Below are positions 10,879 through 22,790 of a DNA stretch of 64,000 nucleotides, one piece after another; the stretch's first letter is position 1; every line of letters starts with the position of its first letter. Below the pieces are notes generated by a model. The model did not search any database and was not told where the DNA came from. It saw nothing but the letters and a program-made list of their open reading frames with translations. A program made the translations under genes and the position numbers. This stretch comes from Polytrichum commune (taxonomy: Eukaryota; Streptophyta; Polytrichopsida; Polytrichales; Polytrichaceae). The stretch spans positions 67,926,033 to 67,990,032 of the forward strand of contig OX485804.1 of NCBI GenBank assembly GCA_950295325.1. Direction: 5' to 3'.

Positions 10879-13800
10879 AGCTGACCTCCCCTTCCTCCAC
10901 TCCTAATCCTCCGCCTTTGTCTTCCTACCACACTCCCCACCTTCCCTTGCTACTCAAACTCCCACCATGCTCACAAAAACCTCACCTACAAACCGATCAC
11001 TATGGTTCCAAACAGCTCAAAACGCAAGAGTAGTCGCAGATACAACTTTTGGTGTGCCGAGTGACGTAGCTTTAGCTGAGACCTGCAACCTCAACAGATG
11101 AGCCCACTCAGTAAGTTAATCCCCACTCTCTGCTTACACACACAAAATTTTTATCAGTTCCTCACAACTTAAATGTCTGCAATTCCTAAGAATTGTTGCT
11201 GTAACAGGTCCAGGAAGCAGGAGAAGAGTAGTGTCTGTTTCAGTCTTGCGGAGCTCTGAGAGGACTACAGTAGTGATAACGAATTATGTTGAATGAGACA
11301 ACTTCAACAAAGCACAGGTGCCACAGGGCACACCAAATGGAGCCTAATAACCCCTCACAAAATGCTACAAGAAAGAAAGTCCCTCGGAGAGTGATGAGAG
11401 TGAACTCGTGCCTTGACAAAACTCTCGTCACCGTGACAAGCTGAACACGTGCAGCTTGCTAGCCCACCCGGTGCAATTGGGGGTGCAGTTAACAATCCAC
11501 TATAATAAGCCCACAAAAGCTCCCCCAAGTGCTACAAACAGTCACACAACTACGGATCCAGAAGGGAATGTAGCACTGCAGGTAGAGTTTACCGTACACT
11601 AGTCTACCTATGTTGAGAGTGATGATGGCAATGCCGAATTCACTTTAAATTACAATCAAAACTCTCACCATGACAAACTACCTGAACAACGCACTACACC
11701 CGATGAGCTTCGCCCGCACAGACCCTCACAAATTCAGCAGTATGATCACTCTAAAAGCAGCCCTACGGGTCTACAAACTAAATTTAGAAATTCAGCTTTA
11801 ATCTAGTGCTTTACAAAACCCTCACCATGGCGAGGTGAATTGATTACACTGTAAGTTATGCGACCTAGCCCACCAGGTGCAATATGGGCACTTTTAAGGC
11901 CAAGAAGGTCCTCTCACAACCGACCAAATCACAAAGCACCTGTGTAGGCTACTGCTCCAGTCTAGAACGGAGCTCAGGTCATGAGGACAGCGGCAATGAC
12001 AATGACAATGCGCCAGAAATTTGACTTGAGTACAAATCTCTGCTCACCATGACAACCTAGCTACCTGAACAAAGGCTTCAATGCACAAAGTGAACTTTAA
12101 CTTAACCCACGAGTTGCTACCCGGGCCTACCCAAAGGACTCCTCACCACCAAATCACTAGACTAATAACTTAGCCTAAAGCGCACTACTTTATTACAAGA
12201 AAGCTTGGAAGTAAATAGCACTGTGCCTCACAAGAAATCCATTTGATCAATTACAAAGCTCAATTATAAAGTAGTGTGCAAGGTAGCCAGCCCACCTAGT
12301 GCTGATTGGGGTGCACTTTACTCAACCCACTTTGAACCCGGCTTGAAAGAAAGCTCCCCCACACACTGCCAAAACCACAAACTTATACTACTTACAATCT
12401 TGAATAAGGCTTAACTCTCACTGTCATGCAGATTGAATCTCTATAAGTGCCTCACAAATCCCTCAACCCCCATCTTCACCATCACCACGACCCCTCACTC
12501 AGAATCTCAGATTTACATTATATACAAAAGAAAGGGTGGTAGCCCACCCGGGGCAATTTCAAGGGCGCAGTTAAGTTAAAGCACTAGAAAAGCTCTCCAC
12601 AACTGATGACTGACAAAAACACTGCGGCCCCACGAAGTGCAAAATGCTGAGGAGGGGAGAGTGAGGACCCGCAGGTGTCTATGACCTCTGACCCAAATCT
12701 AGGGTACCGGTAGATGTACCACTATCACACATGGTACCATCTACAGCGTTCGTAGATACTAGATAGAGTTTGTTTGAAGTTCAAGGCAGCGGCGAGGTCA
12801 GTGTGAGCGTGGCTGACTTGGGGGGCGATGGTGTCAAGGCGGCCGCGTCGCCTCTATACCACTCTCAGTTTCCTAGATGTGTAAATCTACGCGATGTGTA
12901 CATTCTGTCCCCTGACACACGGACCGGGAGAGTTGAGAGCCCCATTGAAGTGCTCGTAGCCTCGTACCCTGCCAATTTCTTCCAAATTTAGTTCACTGAG
13001 GTTTGTTTACTTTGGGTTCTTAAAGGAGTTTTTATGGAAGGGGAATATTATATTATTGGATGGTGTTGAAGGAACTTTGGTGTTCATTTAAGGGCCACTT
13101 TATTAGGAAGAAAGCACAAGACAAAGTTGAGCCAAGAATGGTGAAAATCTTATTCGTTGGATACCATTTGTTGTTGGTTCAACAAGTTTTCTTTGAGGTA
13201 GATATTGAAGTGTCTAATGTCATGCTCACACTAGGATCAGCGACTGGTCCACACCAGTGGGAGAGTTTTCATCTTGATAAGAGTTCGTCTTGTATGCATT
13301 GGCGAAATTGCAGTACATTACATCTAGTGAGGTTATTGTGAGTAGGACGAAACATCCTTACTGGTAGCAATAAGTTTTGGAAAGAGAGGCACTTTCCCTA
13401 TCCAGAGGGACTCCTCTTATTGGCTAGGACTAGTGATTGGCCCTTAGATTGTGGGCATGATATAAGGTAGCAATGCCTTAAACTAACACCTTCCTTTTGG
13501 CGACACTTATTTTTCATCCTTAAACCATCAACAAATGAGTGCAACAATGCCATTGAATAAGTCATTGTTAGAAGTGATTAATACATGCAGTTCATACAAA
13601 ATAACACCACTTTGGCCATTCATAGTAGTAGTGTGAGAAGCATGCAAGAACGCTTTAAGAAGAGAACCAACTTCGGCCAATCACAATGGCTAATCGAGGA
13701 CCTATTTGCTCAACAAGGTGGTGTATATAGTGATCCACAAAAGGGGGACGACACCTTCACTCTATGTAAGACTCTCACTCATAATAAGGTTGATTTTGTG

Positions 13801-14096
13801 ATGATTCTCACGTAGCGATCCAACACCAATGAAACACCTAGTGGAGAGTAAAATGCTCATTTCTTGAAACAACTTTGTGAATTTTTGTACATTGCATATG
13901 AAGTTAGTTTTATTTTAGAACAAAACTATGCAAAATATATTATAAATTTGCATATCTATGATTTTTTTTTAAATCCAAGCTATTTAACATGCCTGAAACA
14001 ACAAAAGTTTATGAAAGTGTCGCTTATAAGCTCAACAACCACGTATTATTGATCCTATTTGGCACTCAGTATAGTAACCACCTAGTATGGCAAGTT
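10879..14096. other. BAHD upstream region with degenerate interspersed repeats
   Basis: Between about 11040 and 12700 the phrase AGCCCACCNGGTGCAAT and nearby blocks (ACTCTCACCATGACAA, CCTCACAAAACCCTCACC) recur at about 11460, 11870, 12290 and 12540, suggesting an old, heavily mutated tandem repeat with a unit of roughly 400 bp. A GC-richer open frame at 12770-12991 (73 codons) and frames at 13060-13341 and 13585-13815 do not match anything I recognise and may be element debris. Confidence 0.5.
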
Positions 14097-14111
14097 GCCA
14101 CAAAGTCCAGC

Positions 14112-14351
14112 CGGGGATTCGTGGCACTCGCTAAAAATCATCCGTGCGGATGAAAAAAACACAGGAATCATCTAAATGGCTATTTTTGGGCAATTTGATT
14201 CCGGAAATAGAGTCAAAGGCCCCGAATTAGTCTAGTGACATCACATTCGAATGAATCGGCCCTCAACCCCATAGGGGGGCTTTTTTTATTGGAGCCACTT
14301 CATCCACGATATCTTGGATGGATGATTTTTAGTGAGTGCCACGAATCCCCA
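14112..14351. mobile_element. TIR element (about 240 bp) with 15-bp flanking direct repeat
   Basis: The ends are inverted copies of about 31 bp with one mismatch; each begins GGGGATTCGTGGCACTC and continues CTAAAAATCATCC. Immediately outside both ends stands GCCACAAAGTCCAGC (14097-14111 and 14352-14366), a perfect 15-bp direct repeat that reads as a target-site duplication. The interior is non-coding. A 15-bp duplication is longer than usual for hAT (8) or Mutator (9-11). Confidence 0.85.
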
Positions 14352-14676
14352 GCCACAAAGTCCAGCACTTGACATAAGCTCATAATACACTTAGTATTTG
14401 TTTTTGGGACCTCCTCAACCCATCTAACTTAACATGAACCGGGTTTACATTTGTTCATTGATTCACACATCACCCAAATTGATTGAATTTGATGACGTTG
14501 GGTTTGTTACAATGCAAATTTCCAGGCTGCTGTTGAGAACATAGGTGGCTCGGTATTCAAAATTATTGTGTCGGTAGGCTAAATCCCAGAGCTATTTTAT
14601 CTTACATCAAGGCTTAGTGATTGATAGGCATGGAGTTTGGCCAATTGTAGTTAGAGATAGAGGACCATACAATGCA

Positions 14677-14904
14677 GTGTCTGGCGAGATTTTTGGGCAT
14701 AATCAGTCAAGTCTGATCCTAGCGTTTCCAAGTCCAACCGGTTCACATGTAGTAATCTTTCGGTTTTTCATTACTAATTTGAGATATATTCCATAGATTC
14801 CTCTAAAATGATCGATAATTTTCCTGAAGCCATGACCTTCAACCGGTTATTTCCTAAACTCAACCGGTCCATCTGTAACTAGCAGTCAATTCTCCCCATT
14901 CATT
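14677..14904 (+). mobile_element. MULE-like MITE, copy a (AACCGGTT family)
   Basis: About 230 bp beginning GTGTCTGG and ending CTCCCC-ATTCATT, with internal AACCGG blocks and the phrase TTCCAAGTCCAACCGGTT. It is homologous to the elements at 47089, 49857, 50192, 61603 (inverted) and 19447 (fragment). The target duplication is weak here (shared CAATG only). Confidence 0.8.
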
Positions 14905-14925
14905 GGTTCAATGGGTGAGTGTGAG

Positions 14926-15317
14926 AGGGCTGGTTCATACATGGTCCCAAGTCCTAAGTCCTAAGTCACTTGAGGTCAATCCATGCAATCTCAACCGTTG
15001 AGAGCATGGAAGTTGGGACTTACCACTTCACATGGGGTCCCAAGTCCTAAGTCCCAACTATGACATGGATGCCTACATGGCAACACTTTTAGGAGGTGAG
15101 GCCTGGGACTTGTGTTGCAACTTGGGTCGAGCATAAAGCTCGACCCAACTCTCAACCCAAGTCCCGTGAATATTTTTGCATACAGTAATCAAGATCCGAC
15201 TTTAATGATAATTAAACATATTTTAGTGGTCACTAGAGGTTCACAAGTTGGGACTTTGCCTCCATGTTGGGACTTGCTAGCATGAGTGGGATTTGGGACC
15301 CCGTGTGAAGCGGCCCT
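14926..15317. mobile_element. MITE with GGGCYG(C)TTCAYAC ends
   Basis: The left end GGGCTGGTTCATACATGG and the inverse of the right end GGGCCGCTTCACACGGGG match for about 30 bp, followed by GTCCCAA on both arms. Internal short motifs (AAGTCCTAAGTCC and CCCAAGTC) repeat in both orientations, and there is a small hairpin near 15125-15160 (GGGTCGAGC / GCTCGACCC). No clear target duplication. Confidence 0.7.
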
Positions 15318-15576
15318 AAGATGCGCTTTGGACATCCTTTCTACTGTATATGCCCACATTCCTTGTATTGTTGCTTCAAGTAATGTGCATTGTGGATAAA
15401 TGTGGCATGCATGGCTTTCTTGTACATAGTCCAAAATATAGAGGAGAACCATCCATTCATGTTCAAGACCCCATCGGGGATCTATAGGGTGCCCTAATAT
15501 CAATCCGGCTTGGACTAATTTCGGTAATTTCTTTTCATGGGTGGTTAAAATATGGTTCCACGGTTCACATTCTATG

Positions 15577-15700
15577 AGGGTCAATTTCCGTGTAGGCTGC
15601 TCGCCCACCATATTCTAGTGGAAATGTAGATGCTACTAGGTGAAATCTACATTTCCACTAGAGTTTGGTGGGCGAAGTGGCCTACATGGAAACTAACCCT
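15577..15700. mobile_element. Near-complete foldback MITE (124 bp)
   Basis: Two arms of about 55 bp run from AGGGTCAATTTCC inward to TCTAGTGGAAATGTAGAT and back out to GGAAACTAACCCT, with about nine mismatches and a loop of about 14 bases. The whole element would fold into one long hairpin. It has no coding capacity. Confidence 0.85.
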
Positions 15701-16756
15701 AAGTCTCCAACTTCGGTTATGGTATCACTAGGGAATGGATAGTGCTATGACACATGTCCTGAGTTTTGAGTGTTAAAGTGAGAAGGACTTCGTCTCAAAA
15801 TGAGCGGTTATGGCAAACTCTAGACATTGGAAATGTGTTAAAACAAAATTTTGGCTTCAAAAATTCACAATAATTTCTATTTAAGGAATAAAATTACCAA
15901 AAATTATGCAATCCTCCTTATTTCCATCTCTCTACACGGGAAAAAATTGCACTGCCTTATGCTTCGCTAGATTTGGCATAGAATCTCTTTAGTGATTAGT
16001 TATGGGTGCTCTAGACTAGTACAAGATTGCATGGGAAGCTCCAACTTCCCACAATCATTTGAATAGATAGATAGATAGATAGATGATGCATGTTTCATTT
16101 TTCTCAAAAAAGAAGAAAAGAAGAAGAAGAAAGTATATGATGTCGTCATAGTTTCATTCCCGTGACACACGTGCATCCAATCCTTCGTCTTGTATAAGGT
16201 TATATGTGGCTCTTTTGTGGACGCTTCCCAACTCCACATTCGAACTGGTTGTTGGATTAAATTCTATAAATAGATCATCATGTTAGCAACTGCAAATCAA
16301 AATTGTCATTGATTTCCATGTTCAAATTTAAAGTTTGAGATGCAAAAGTTATATAATATTCCAAAGCAAACGTTTTTTTTTCCCTCTTTAGTAGGCACTC
16401 CCTAATTGTATGTTCATAGTTGTATATGTAATGGTTAATTCACTTTGTGCATGTAGTCTAGTGCCATCATACTATGCATCTTTGTCCACATACCTTACAT
16501 GATAGCAAAACAATTTTTCTCTAAGCCTAGGATATGATCTTTAGAACATGTTTTGCACAAATTACGTTGCATGGCCCATGTATTAACAATGAATCGGCAT
16601 GTCGTAGTGTGTATAGACCGCGATCACTTCCAACCCCAAGGGTGTTGTCAAGCCTAGGCCCGGGTAGGCCAGCCCTACCCTGGGCCCACCAAAAAGCTTA
16701 GGTCATATACAAAAAATAACATTTTTTGTGAAAAAATGTGCACTGGATAAAATTCG

Positions 16757-17256
16757 ATTGAGACTGAGAGCCCGTGACCAGTATACTTTAAGCACTCTCA
16801 TTGACCGTGGAAAAGGCAGAGCCGGTCCAAGTTCACTTCACACTACGCTTGAGGGACCAACGGAGTATGCGAATGCAAGATGGATGTAAAGTCTACATGA
16901 ATTCCTACATGGCATCGAATGGATCACGTTTCATGGCCACTTGGACTATTTTCAAACACCGCCTCCTGGAGGTAGGCCTAACACAAAACCACCGGGAGAC
17001 CACGGCACTCCGAACGCTCACAACCGTTGGTTCATTCTATTTTACCACGTGTGAAGACCCGCATGAATAGAAATTCATAGAAACAACATTTGGTCGAGGG
17101 CCCGGTCACATATGACTTCACACTACACTTGAGGATCCGTGACCACACTACACTACATGAGTTTGGAGCCGTGTTGGGACACTTTCTCTTGGGCTCTCAC
17201 AATTTCATGGTCACGGCTATTGGCTCCTCGTGTGTGGAGTGGGCCTTACAACCGGA
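16757..17256 (+). mobile_element. Dispersed non-autonomous element, copy 1
   Basis: About 500 bp homologous, in inverted orientation, to 59657-60151. The right end carries CTCGTGTGTGGAGTGGGCC, which matches the inverse of the other copy's termini; the left terminus is lost here. The internal motif CTTCACACTACRCTTGAGG occurs twice. There is no transposase, and short frames inside are not conserved between copies. Confidence 0.75.
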
Positions 17257-17482
17257 CAGTGGTGCTGGCCTTTAATATGTTCCGTTAGCCTCGGAATGAG
17301 TAACTTCACGTGCGCGTCAGCAGAAAATCACATTCATGTGGCTGCCACCAACCACACAGAACAACACCATCCACCTATTGCTTGGCTTGGCTTGGCTTGG
17401 CTTTAGCCTACAAATGTAAAAGGACTGAGGGATGTGTGGCCTCATACGGACCATCGGATCATCTCTGGGCCACTGTGAGCGT

Positions 17483-17528
17483 CTTCAACCTAGTAACCTA
17501 GTCACAAGACTAGGTTACTAGGTTGAAG
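17483..17528. other. Perfect 21-bp-stem hairpin with ACAA loop
   Basis: CTTCAACCTAGTAACCTAGTC is followed by ACAA and then by its exact inverse complement. It stands 8 bp from the left end of the MITE at 17537. No promoter or product is evident. Confidence 0.9.
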
Positions 17529-17536
17529 GCCGTTAA

Positions 17537-17878
17537 GGGCTGGTTTTACACCATGGATCATGTAAGATGACCTTTTTGCATGGTCCGACTTCATGGTCTG
17601 ATTTCTTAAATTGATTATAACAACATTCTTTGTCATGGGTCCCCCGTCTTTTTCTACCACAGCAGCTCTTTTGTCTCTCCCACCTGCAAAACCCATTGGA
17701 CCATGTCAGTGGATGATGTAGGCCTTGAGATATGTCTTTTGGGGACCTCGACCTCCAGGGTCACTCTGAATTTTTTTCCTTGGTGTAAAGTGAAGTGGTC
17801 CCGAGACGGGTTCAACAACCAATCATACATTTTACAGGACCTTGGGACGACTTCATGGTCCATGGTGTAAACAACCTC
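17537..17878. mobile_element. Tourist-like (PIF/Harbinger) MITE, TSD TAA
   Basis: Left end GGGCTGGTTTTACACCATGG and inverted right end GAGGTTGTTTACACCATGG are diverged terminal repeats followed by CATGWARK-GACC blocks. TAA lies directly outside both ends (17534-17536 and 17879-17881), the 3-bp target duplication typical of PIF/Harbinger. The family is shared with the element at 22190. Confidence 0.82.
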
Positions 17879-18061
17879 TAAGGTATAGAAACAACCCGGG
17901 GGTTGCACCTTTCATAACATGTATGAGTATATGTGAGTACACAACAAGGGGTATTAGTTTGAACTTTTCCTTATTATTTTTCCATATGCTGCATAAATTA
18001 TAACTCGTAGTTATGTACATGTATGGAGGATTTCTAGAAACTATGCAGTATTTGTACTTGT

Positions 18062-18900
18062 ATGGTAGGGTCATTTATTGAGGCTCATTTATTTGGAAAT
18101 ATGGAGGAGGACGAGGAGTGTGATTATGATCACACATTGAGTGATGGTTCCAGTACAGAAGGTGGTGACAAGGAAAATTGTAGTGTTGGAGGAGGCAACT
18201 CAAACATGTGCAAGGGTGTTGTCATAAAGACGGAATTGATGCAATTGTAGGTTGAAATTGATTTACATGAAGATGCAGAGTTGCAAAGTGAGCTTCGACA
18301 TGCCTTGGATGTTCTAATTGATGAACATGAAATTGTTGAAATGCCCTCTCCATAAAATGTAAAGTCCCTTGTGGCTTATGTAGAGATAGGGGAGACTCAA
18401 ATTAAGGTGGACATATTATATATGAAGCCTAAAGTCCTTATCGCCACAAATCATGATGCTATGTTAAATCTTGATTATGATTGTGGAGTGTGTTTTTTGA
18501 ACACACATGAAGCTAGAATTGTCAAAAAATAGTGGTAGACCATAAAAAATTAGCTCCAATTAAGGTTTGGTTTGTTGGGATGGTTTATAAGATGCATAGA
18601 ACATTTGGTAATCGTTGGGTGGAGTATAGGGATCCAATTGACTTGATGGACCGTCCATCAAACATGGAGATTGGATTATCAAAAGGAGCCAACAATAAAA
18701 AATAGTGGTAGACCATTAAAAATAGTGGTAGCTCCAATTAAGGTTTGGTTTGTTGGGATGGTTTATAAGATGCATAGAACATTTGGTAATCGTTGGGTGG
18801 AGTATAGGGATCCAATTGACTTGATGGACCATTCATCAAACATGGAGATTGGATTATCAAAAGGAGCCAACAATAAATGAGCTTATGATCTTACGGATCA
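18062..18900 (+). pseudogene. Coding-like relic with 178-bp tandem duplication
   Basis: An acidic frame (EEDEECDYD, DHTLSDGSSTEGG) runs from 18062 and continues past stops at about 18250 and 18353. A block from about 18552 is then duplicated 178 bp downstream (about 18730-18877); both copies encode IKVWFVGMVYKMHRTFGNRW. I do not recognise the protein; element-derived sequence is likely. In-frame stops rule out an intact gene as read. Confidence 0.5.
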
Positions 18901-19446
18901 TTTGATGGTATATTTAAAAACAATAATTACATTGACTTCTATGACATATATTATAGACTTAAATGCTTATGAGTTACATTCGAGGGATGAAAGAACTGCA
19001 AAAACTTTATTGATGAATGCTAGGGTTTTACATTGTACACATGATAGGGGTTCATTATTATTCAAAAGTATATTTGTATGCTTATGTTGATGACTATGCA
19101 TGAATTTTTTTTTTACATATACATAATTTTTTAAATATTTTATCATTGAAAATGTACGTGTATTACTTAATTTTACCAACAAAAATAAAATAAATAAAAA
19201 ACTTGTATATAGAGAGTTTTTAGAGTATGTTCCGAATGCACGTAGTTCTTGGTTTTTACTAAGAGGTGCATCCCCTAGGATGAAGATTTGGGTGAACCAA
19301 CCCATACACTCGTTCCTTGTTGGATGCCTAAACCCTTGTGTCCAAGGATGAACGCCTCTAACAACTTTATTACCTCTAAACATACTCCCTTCTCTTGCTA
19401 TGGGCCCCAGTTGCCTTCATTGTTTTGTGGCAGCAAAATAATGAAA

Positions 19447-19540
19447 GGGGGGAACCAATCACTAGTTACAGAAGAACCGGTTGAGTTTGAGAAATAATTG
19501 TTTGGAGTTCAAGACTTCAGGAAAACAAGCTGTTGTGCCA
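19447..19540 (-). mobile_element. MULE-like MITE, copy f (fragment)
   Basis: Only one end of the AACCGGTT family is present, in inverse orientation: ACTAGTTACAGAAGAACCGG followed by TTGAGTTTGAGAAATAA and TTCAAGACTTCAGGAAAA. Confidence 0.65.
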
Positions 19541-19932
19541 ACTATAGCACTAAACACTCAAAATACATAGGGATAACTGCCAAAATCTACATAATACGTA
19601 GATATATTTTAATGTGACATAGATATGTTCCAAACACATTCTACAAACCAGAGTTCAACACAATATGTGCTTCATATTTACCTCGGTGTTGACATCGAGC
19701 ATACATGTGTATATTTACACTTCAAATTTCTACAATCATGGTACATTCCGTCTACTCCACATGTTGAGGACAGAGACATGTGCAATCCACTCTGACATTG
19801 TAGATCCTCATCTACAATTTGGTTTAGTCACAAATTATGAGTTTGAAATGTTTTGGTTTCTCAATGTTCTACACATGAGTGTTTGATACATGAGTCATGA
19901 CTTATAAGTGCAAGCATGCAAGGGGGAAGGAA

Positions 19933-19948
19933 GGGGGGGGGGGGGGGG
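19933..19948 (+). repeat. Uninterrupted run of 16 G
   Basis: Sixteen consecutive G bases inside a purine tract (19921-19952). Possible G-quadruplex, and also a likely sequencing or assembly length error point. Confidence 0.9.
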
Positions 19949-20419
19949 AGGGTTTACAATTGATATCTCATTGTATTTAGATCATAAATAAGTGTAATTC
20001 GATCTCAAGTCTATTGTCATTATCTTACTCATGAGTGTTATTCAATATCAAATCATAACTCAACTATAGTTGCAATGAAACACGTTTCCATCCTCTTCGA
20101 AACGAACATAACTGTTCATTTCAATTGGTGTTTCGAAACAATAGTCTAAGTTTGGGGTTTCCCATTTCGAAACAAGATTTGACCTTGACAAAATCCTTTA
20201 GTTGAAGGATACATTAGCATCAAGATGAAGTTGGTTCCAGTGTCCTCTGCACATGGTATCTCACATATTGCATCCATTATGGAGGTTCTTATTTAGCATT
20301 ATTTCCCCTCTTCTCCAAGATGGACGGATTGCATATTTGGATAAGGTATGTGTTGACCCTATTGTGAAGAATGAGCTAGAAAATTTGTTTCTAAAGTTTT
20401 ACTCAGAGTAGGACATTTT

Positions 20420-20674
20420 TCTAGAGAAGAAGCTCTTTTGAGAGATCGAATATTGAGACATGTTTCTTGGTGGGAAAGGTATGATAGACAAGTGCAAGAT
20501 TTACAACGTATTACAATTTGTGAGTTATCACAAGATTGCAATTATTCTATGAATGATCGGAATTGGACAATGTTCAGCTTAGTACAAACCAAAAAGGCAA
20601 CATGTTATCGAAACGTTTTGAAACAATGTTCTGAAACTATGAGCACAACATGCAATAGCCTCATTCTAACATGA
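20420..20674 (+). pseudogene. hAT transposase fossil (dimerisation domain)
   Basis: The frame from 20438 reads SWWERYDRQVQDLQ, ICELSQDCN and RNWTMFSLVQTKK. In intact plant hAT/DUF659 transposases this region reads W-W--YG---P-LQ, A---LSQ---SS--ERNWS-F--IHTKKRN. Spacing and order agree. Upstream homology is broken by stops and no start, zinc finger or terminal repeats are found. Calling it hAT rests on these conserved blocks. Confidence 0.72.
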
Positions 20675-21739
20675 AGGATTCACCATACAATCTTTACTCA
20701 ATAAAGACCATTCATTGCGAATACATTCCAACACTGAATGCTCACAAAATTTGACTACTTGAATGACATCAACTCTAGGTATCACACCCAGTACTTGCTA
20801 GAACATAAGCCGGATACATGTAGTTTCCACTTGGCGTGCTAAATGCTACTCTGGATACCCACTTTGACTTGTGTTGACACCAACTTAGACACTAAGTAAC
20901 ACTATCATTGATTAACTTTGATTTTTTTCATGGCTAGAATACATGTTACATGTTCATCTTGCCAAATATTGGGTTCTTTGTAGATGACACCCATCAAATA
21001 GGGACCAAATAAGATCCCATGCTTTACAAAATCTAGAAGGAGGAAAAGGATGGTTTTTTTGAATTCCACACAACTTTCATTGACTTTATCAAAAAAAAAT
21101 TGAAATAAATGGGTGTGTTGTTGGCGGATTTGACTTTGTATACCACGATGTGCTTATTCAAGTAAATAGCAAAGCTTACAATGAGATGTAAAAACTGAAG
21201 GACAAATCCACCTAACTAGGAAATCCAATGGTGGAGACTAAAGCTATGTGGGCATGGGCCACCCTAATTTCACCCACTTGTGAAATGGTGTGGCTACACT
21301 ACAATACCTCTCCCTTATGTATACATGTCCATGCTAATGCCTCAAATACTACGTCTTTTTACGTCCATGTTAGTTTGTACATGGTATGAAGAGTGGAAAC
21401 CATGTAAGTGGAATGAGCATGTGGTCTTGTTCCCCTAAAACCTAGATAGCCAATCATCAATTTATCTAGTGATCACATGAGTTCCTCTACCCACTCTAGA
21501 GTTTATTCAAAGCATGGCCAATAAGGGTATACTTCCAAGGTCATTTACACTAGGGATGGTTGTGGTTGTGATGGTCGTAATGGTTTACATTCTTTGGCCC
21601 TATTCTCATGCAAAAGGTATAATAAATGCTAACCATTTTTACAACCACCCCACAACCACCCCTTACCCGTCAACCATTATCATGTTGGTATTAAAATTGG
21701 CGCACATGATCCATTCTGCAAGTAACTCTTTTTAGGGCC

Positions 21740-22100
21740 CTGGGGCTCCACTGTTGTTGGTATGGTATGTAGGTGAATGCATGGTATCAATAACCAACAT
21801 CAATAATGGTATGAAAGAACCTACCCATGGGTATCAAAATTGCAATACCAATCAAATGTCAATATTTGGTGAGTATGTCAAGGTGAGAGAATCTTTGTAT
21901 GCCCGAGTTATTACTTGGGTCAATCTCATTCTTAACCATATTGATACTAGGTACGAAGGTTCTTGTGTGTATATAAACCCAAATGGTGTTGAAAACAAAA
22001 ATACCTTCAAATACTCAAACCCTACTTTTAAACAAATAGTAACTATAATAATATTATTATTAATTGAAATCCTCATTATAGAGATCCGAATGGTATAAAT
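21740..22100 (+). repeat. Dispersed repeat, copy 1 (second copy near 46500)
   Basis: The stretch from about 21860 (GGTGAG-GAATCTTTGTAT, ACCATATTGATACTAGG, GAAGGTTCTTGTGTGTATAT, GAAATCCTCATTATA) is homologous to 46505-46760. The outer part repeats GGTATGGTATG and GGTATC words. No coding potential is conserved. Confidence 0.65.
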
Positions 22101-22189
22101 AAAGACAATACTAAACCAACATCAGTATATATGACCCTGAAGAATCAATATCTCCAATAAGCTTATGAAGCCAAGCTTGGGGTAACTTA

Positions 22190-22790
22190 GGGGCTATTTA
22201 CATCATGGGCCATGAAGTTGTCCTATGTCAGAGGGCATTTTTCTATGATCACCCTTCATGGTCACACTTTCATGGTCCGATTTCTTAAAAAATACATTTT
22301 TAAAGCCTTTGGGGCCCTAACTAGGTGTAAACCAGACATGGACCAAGAGAAGTGACCATGCACCAAAAATTGAATGTGTTGATTTTTAATATAAGTCGAA
22401 AAAGCACAATTTTGGGAATTTTCTTCATGTTTGACTTTCTCCCCTTTTTCTTCCCTTCTTTTCTTATAACTATGGAAACATTTGACAATATATATAAATA
22501 TGTGTGTGTGTGTGTGTGTGTGTGAATTGAAACGGCATTCTTCTACTCATGGTCCATGACATTTGCAGCAAGAAAACCTCTTTTGCCTCTCTCATTGCAA
22601 AACCCTTTGGACCATGACAATGAATAATGTAGGCCTAAAAATAGACCTTTTGAGAACCTCAATTTCCATGGTCACTCTTACATTGTTTTCTTGATGTAAC
22701 CCGAAGTGGTCCCAGGACGAGTTCAACGGCCAATCACATATTTTAGAGGAGCAAGGGACGACTTCATGGTTCCATGGTGTAAACAGCCCC
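22190..22790. mobile_element. Tourist-like (PIF/Harbinger) MITE, TSD TTA
   Basis: Left end GGGGCTATTTACATCATGG and inverted right end GGGGCTGTTTACACCATGG extend to an imperfect terminal repeat of about 36 bp that continues CCATGAAGT-GTCC. TTA flanks both sides (22187-22189 and 22791-22793). The interior contains a (GT)n tract at about 22500-22523. Same family as 17537-17878, but about 600 bp. Confidence 0.88.

Noticed and set aside
12770-12991. A GC-richer 73-codon frame
   Set aside because: Short, with no splice partners or family resemblance; mentioned only as possible debris.
15189-15611. A 140-codon minus-strand frame
   Set aside because: It crosses the boundaries of two separate MITEs (14926-15317 and 15577-15700), so it cannot be an old conserved gene.
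16061-16130. (AGAT)n and (AAG)n tracts; also (TAGA)/(AAAG) at 30280-30330, (GTT) at 25439-25460, (AT)/(AG) at 37595-37618
   Set aside because: Ordinary microsatellites without apparent function.
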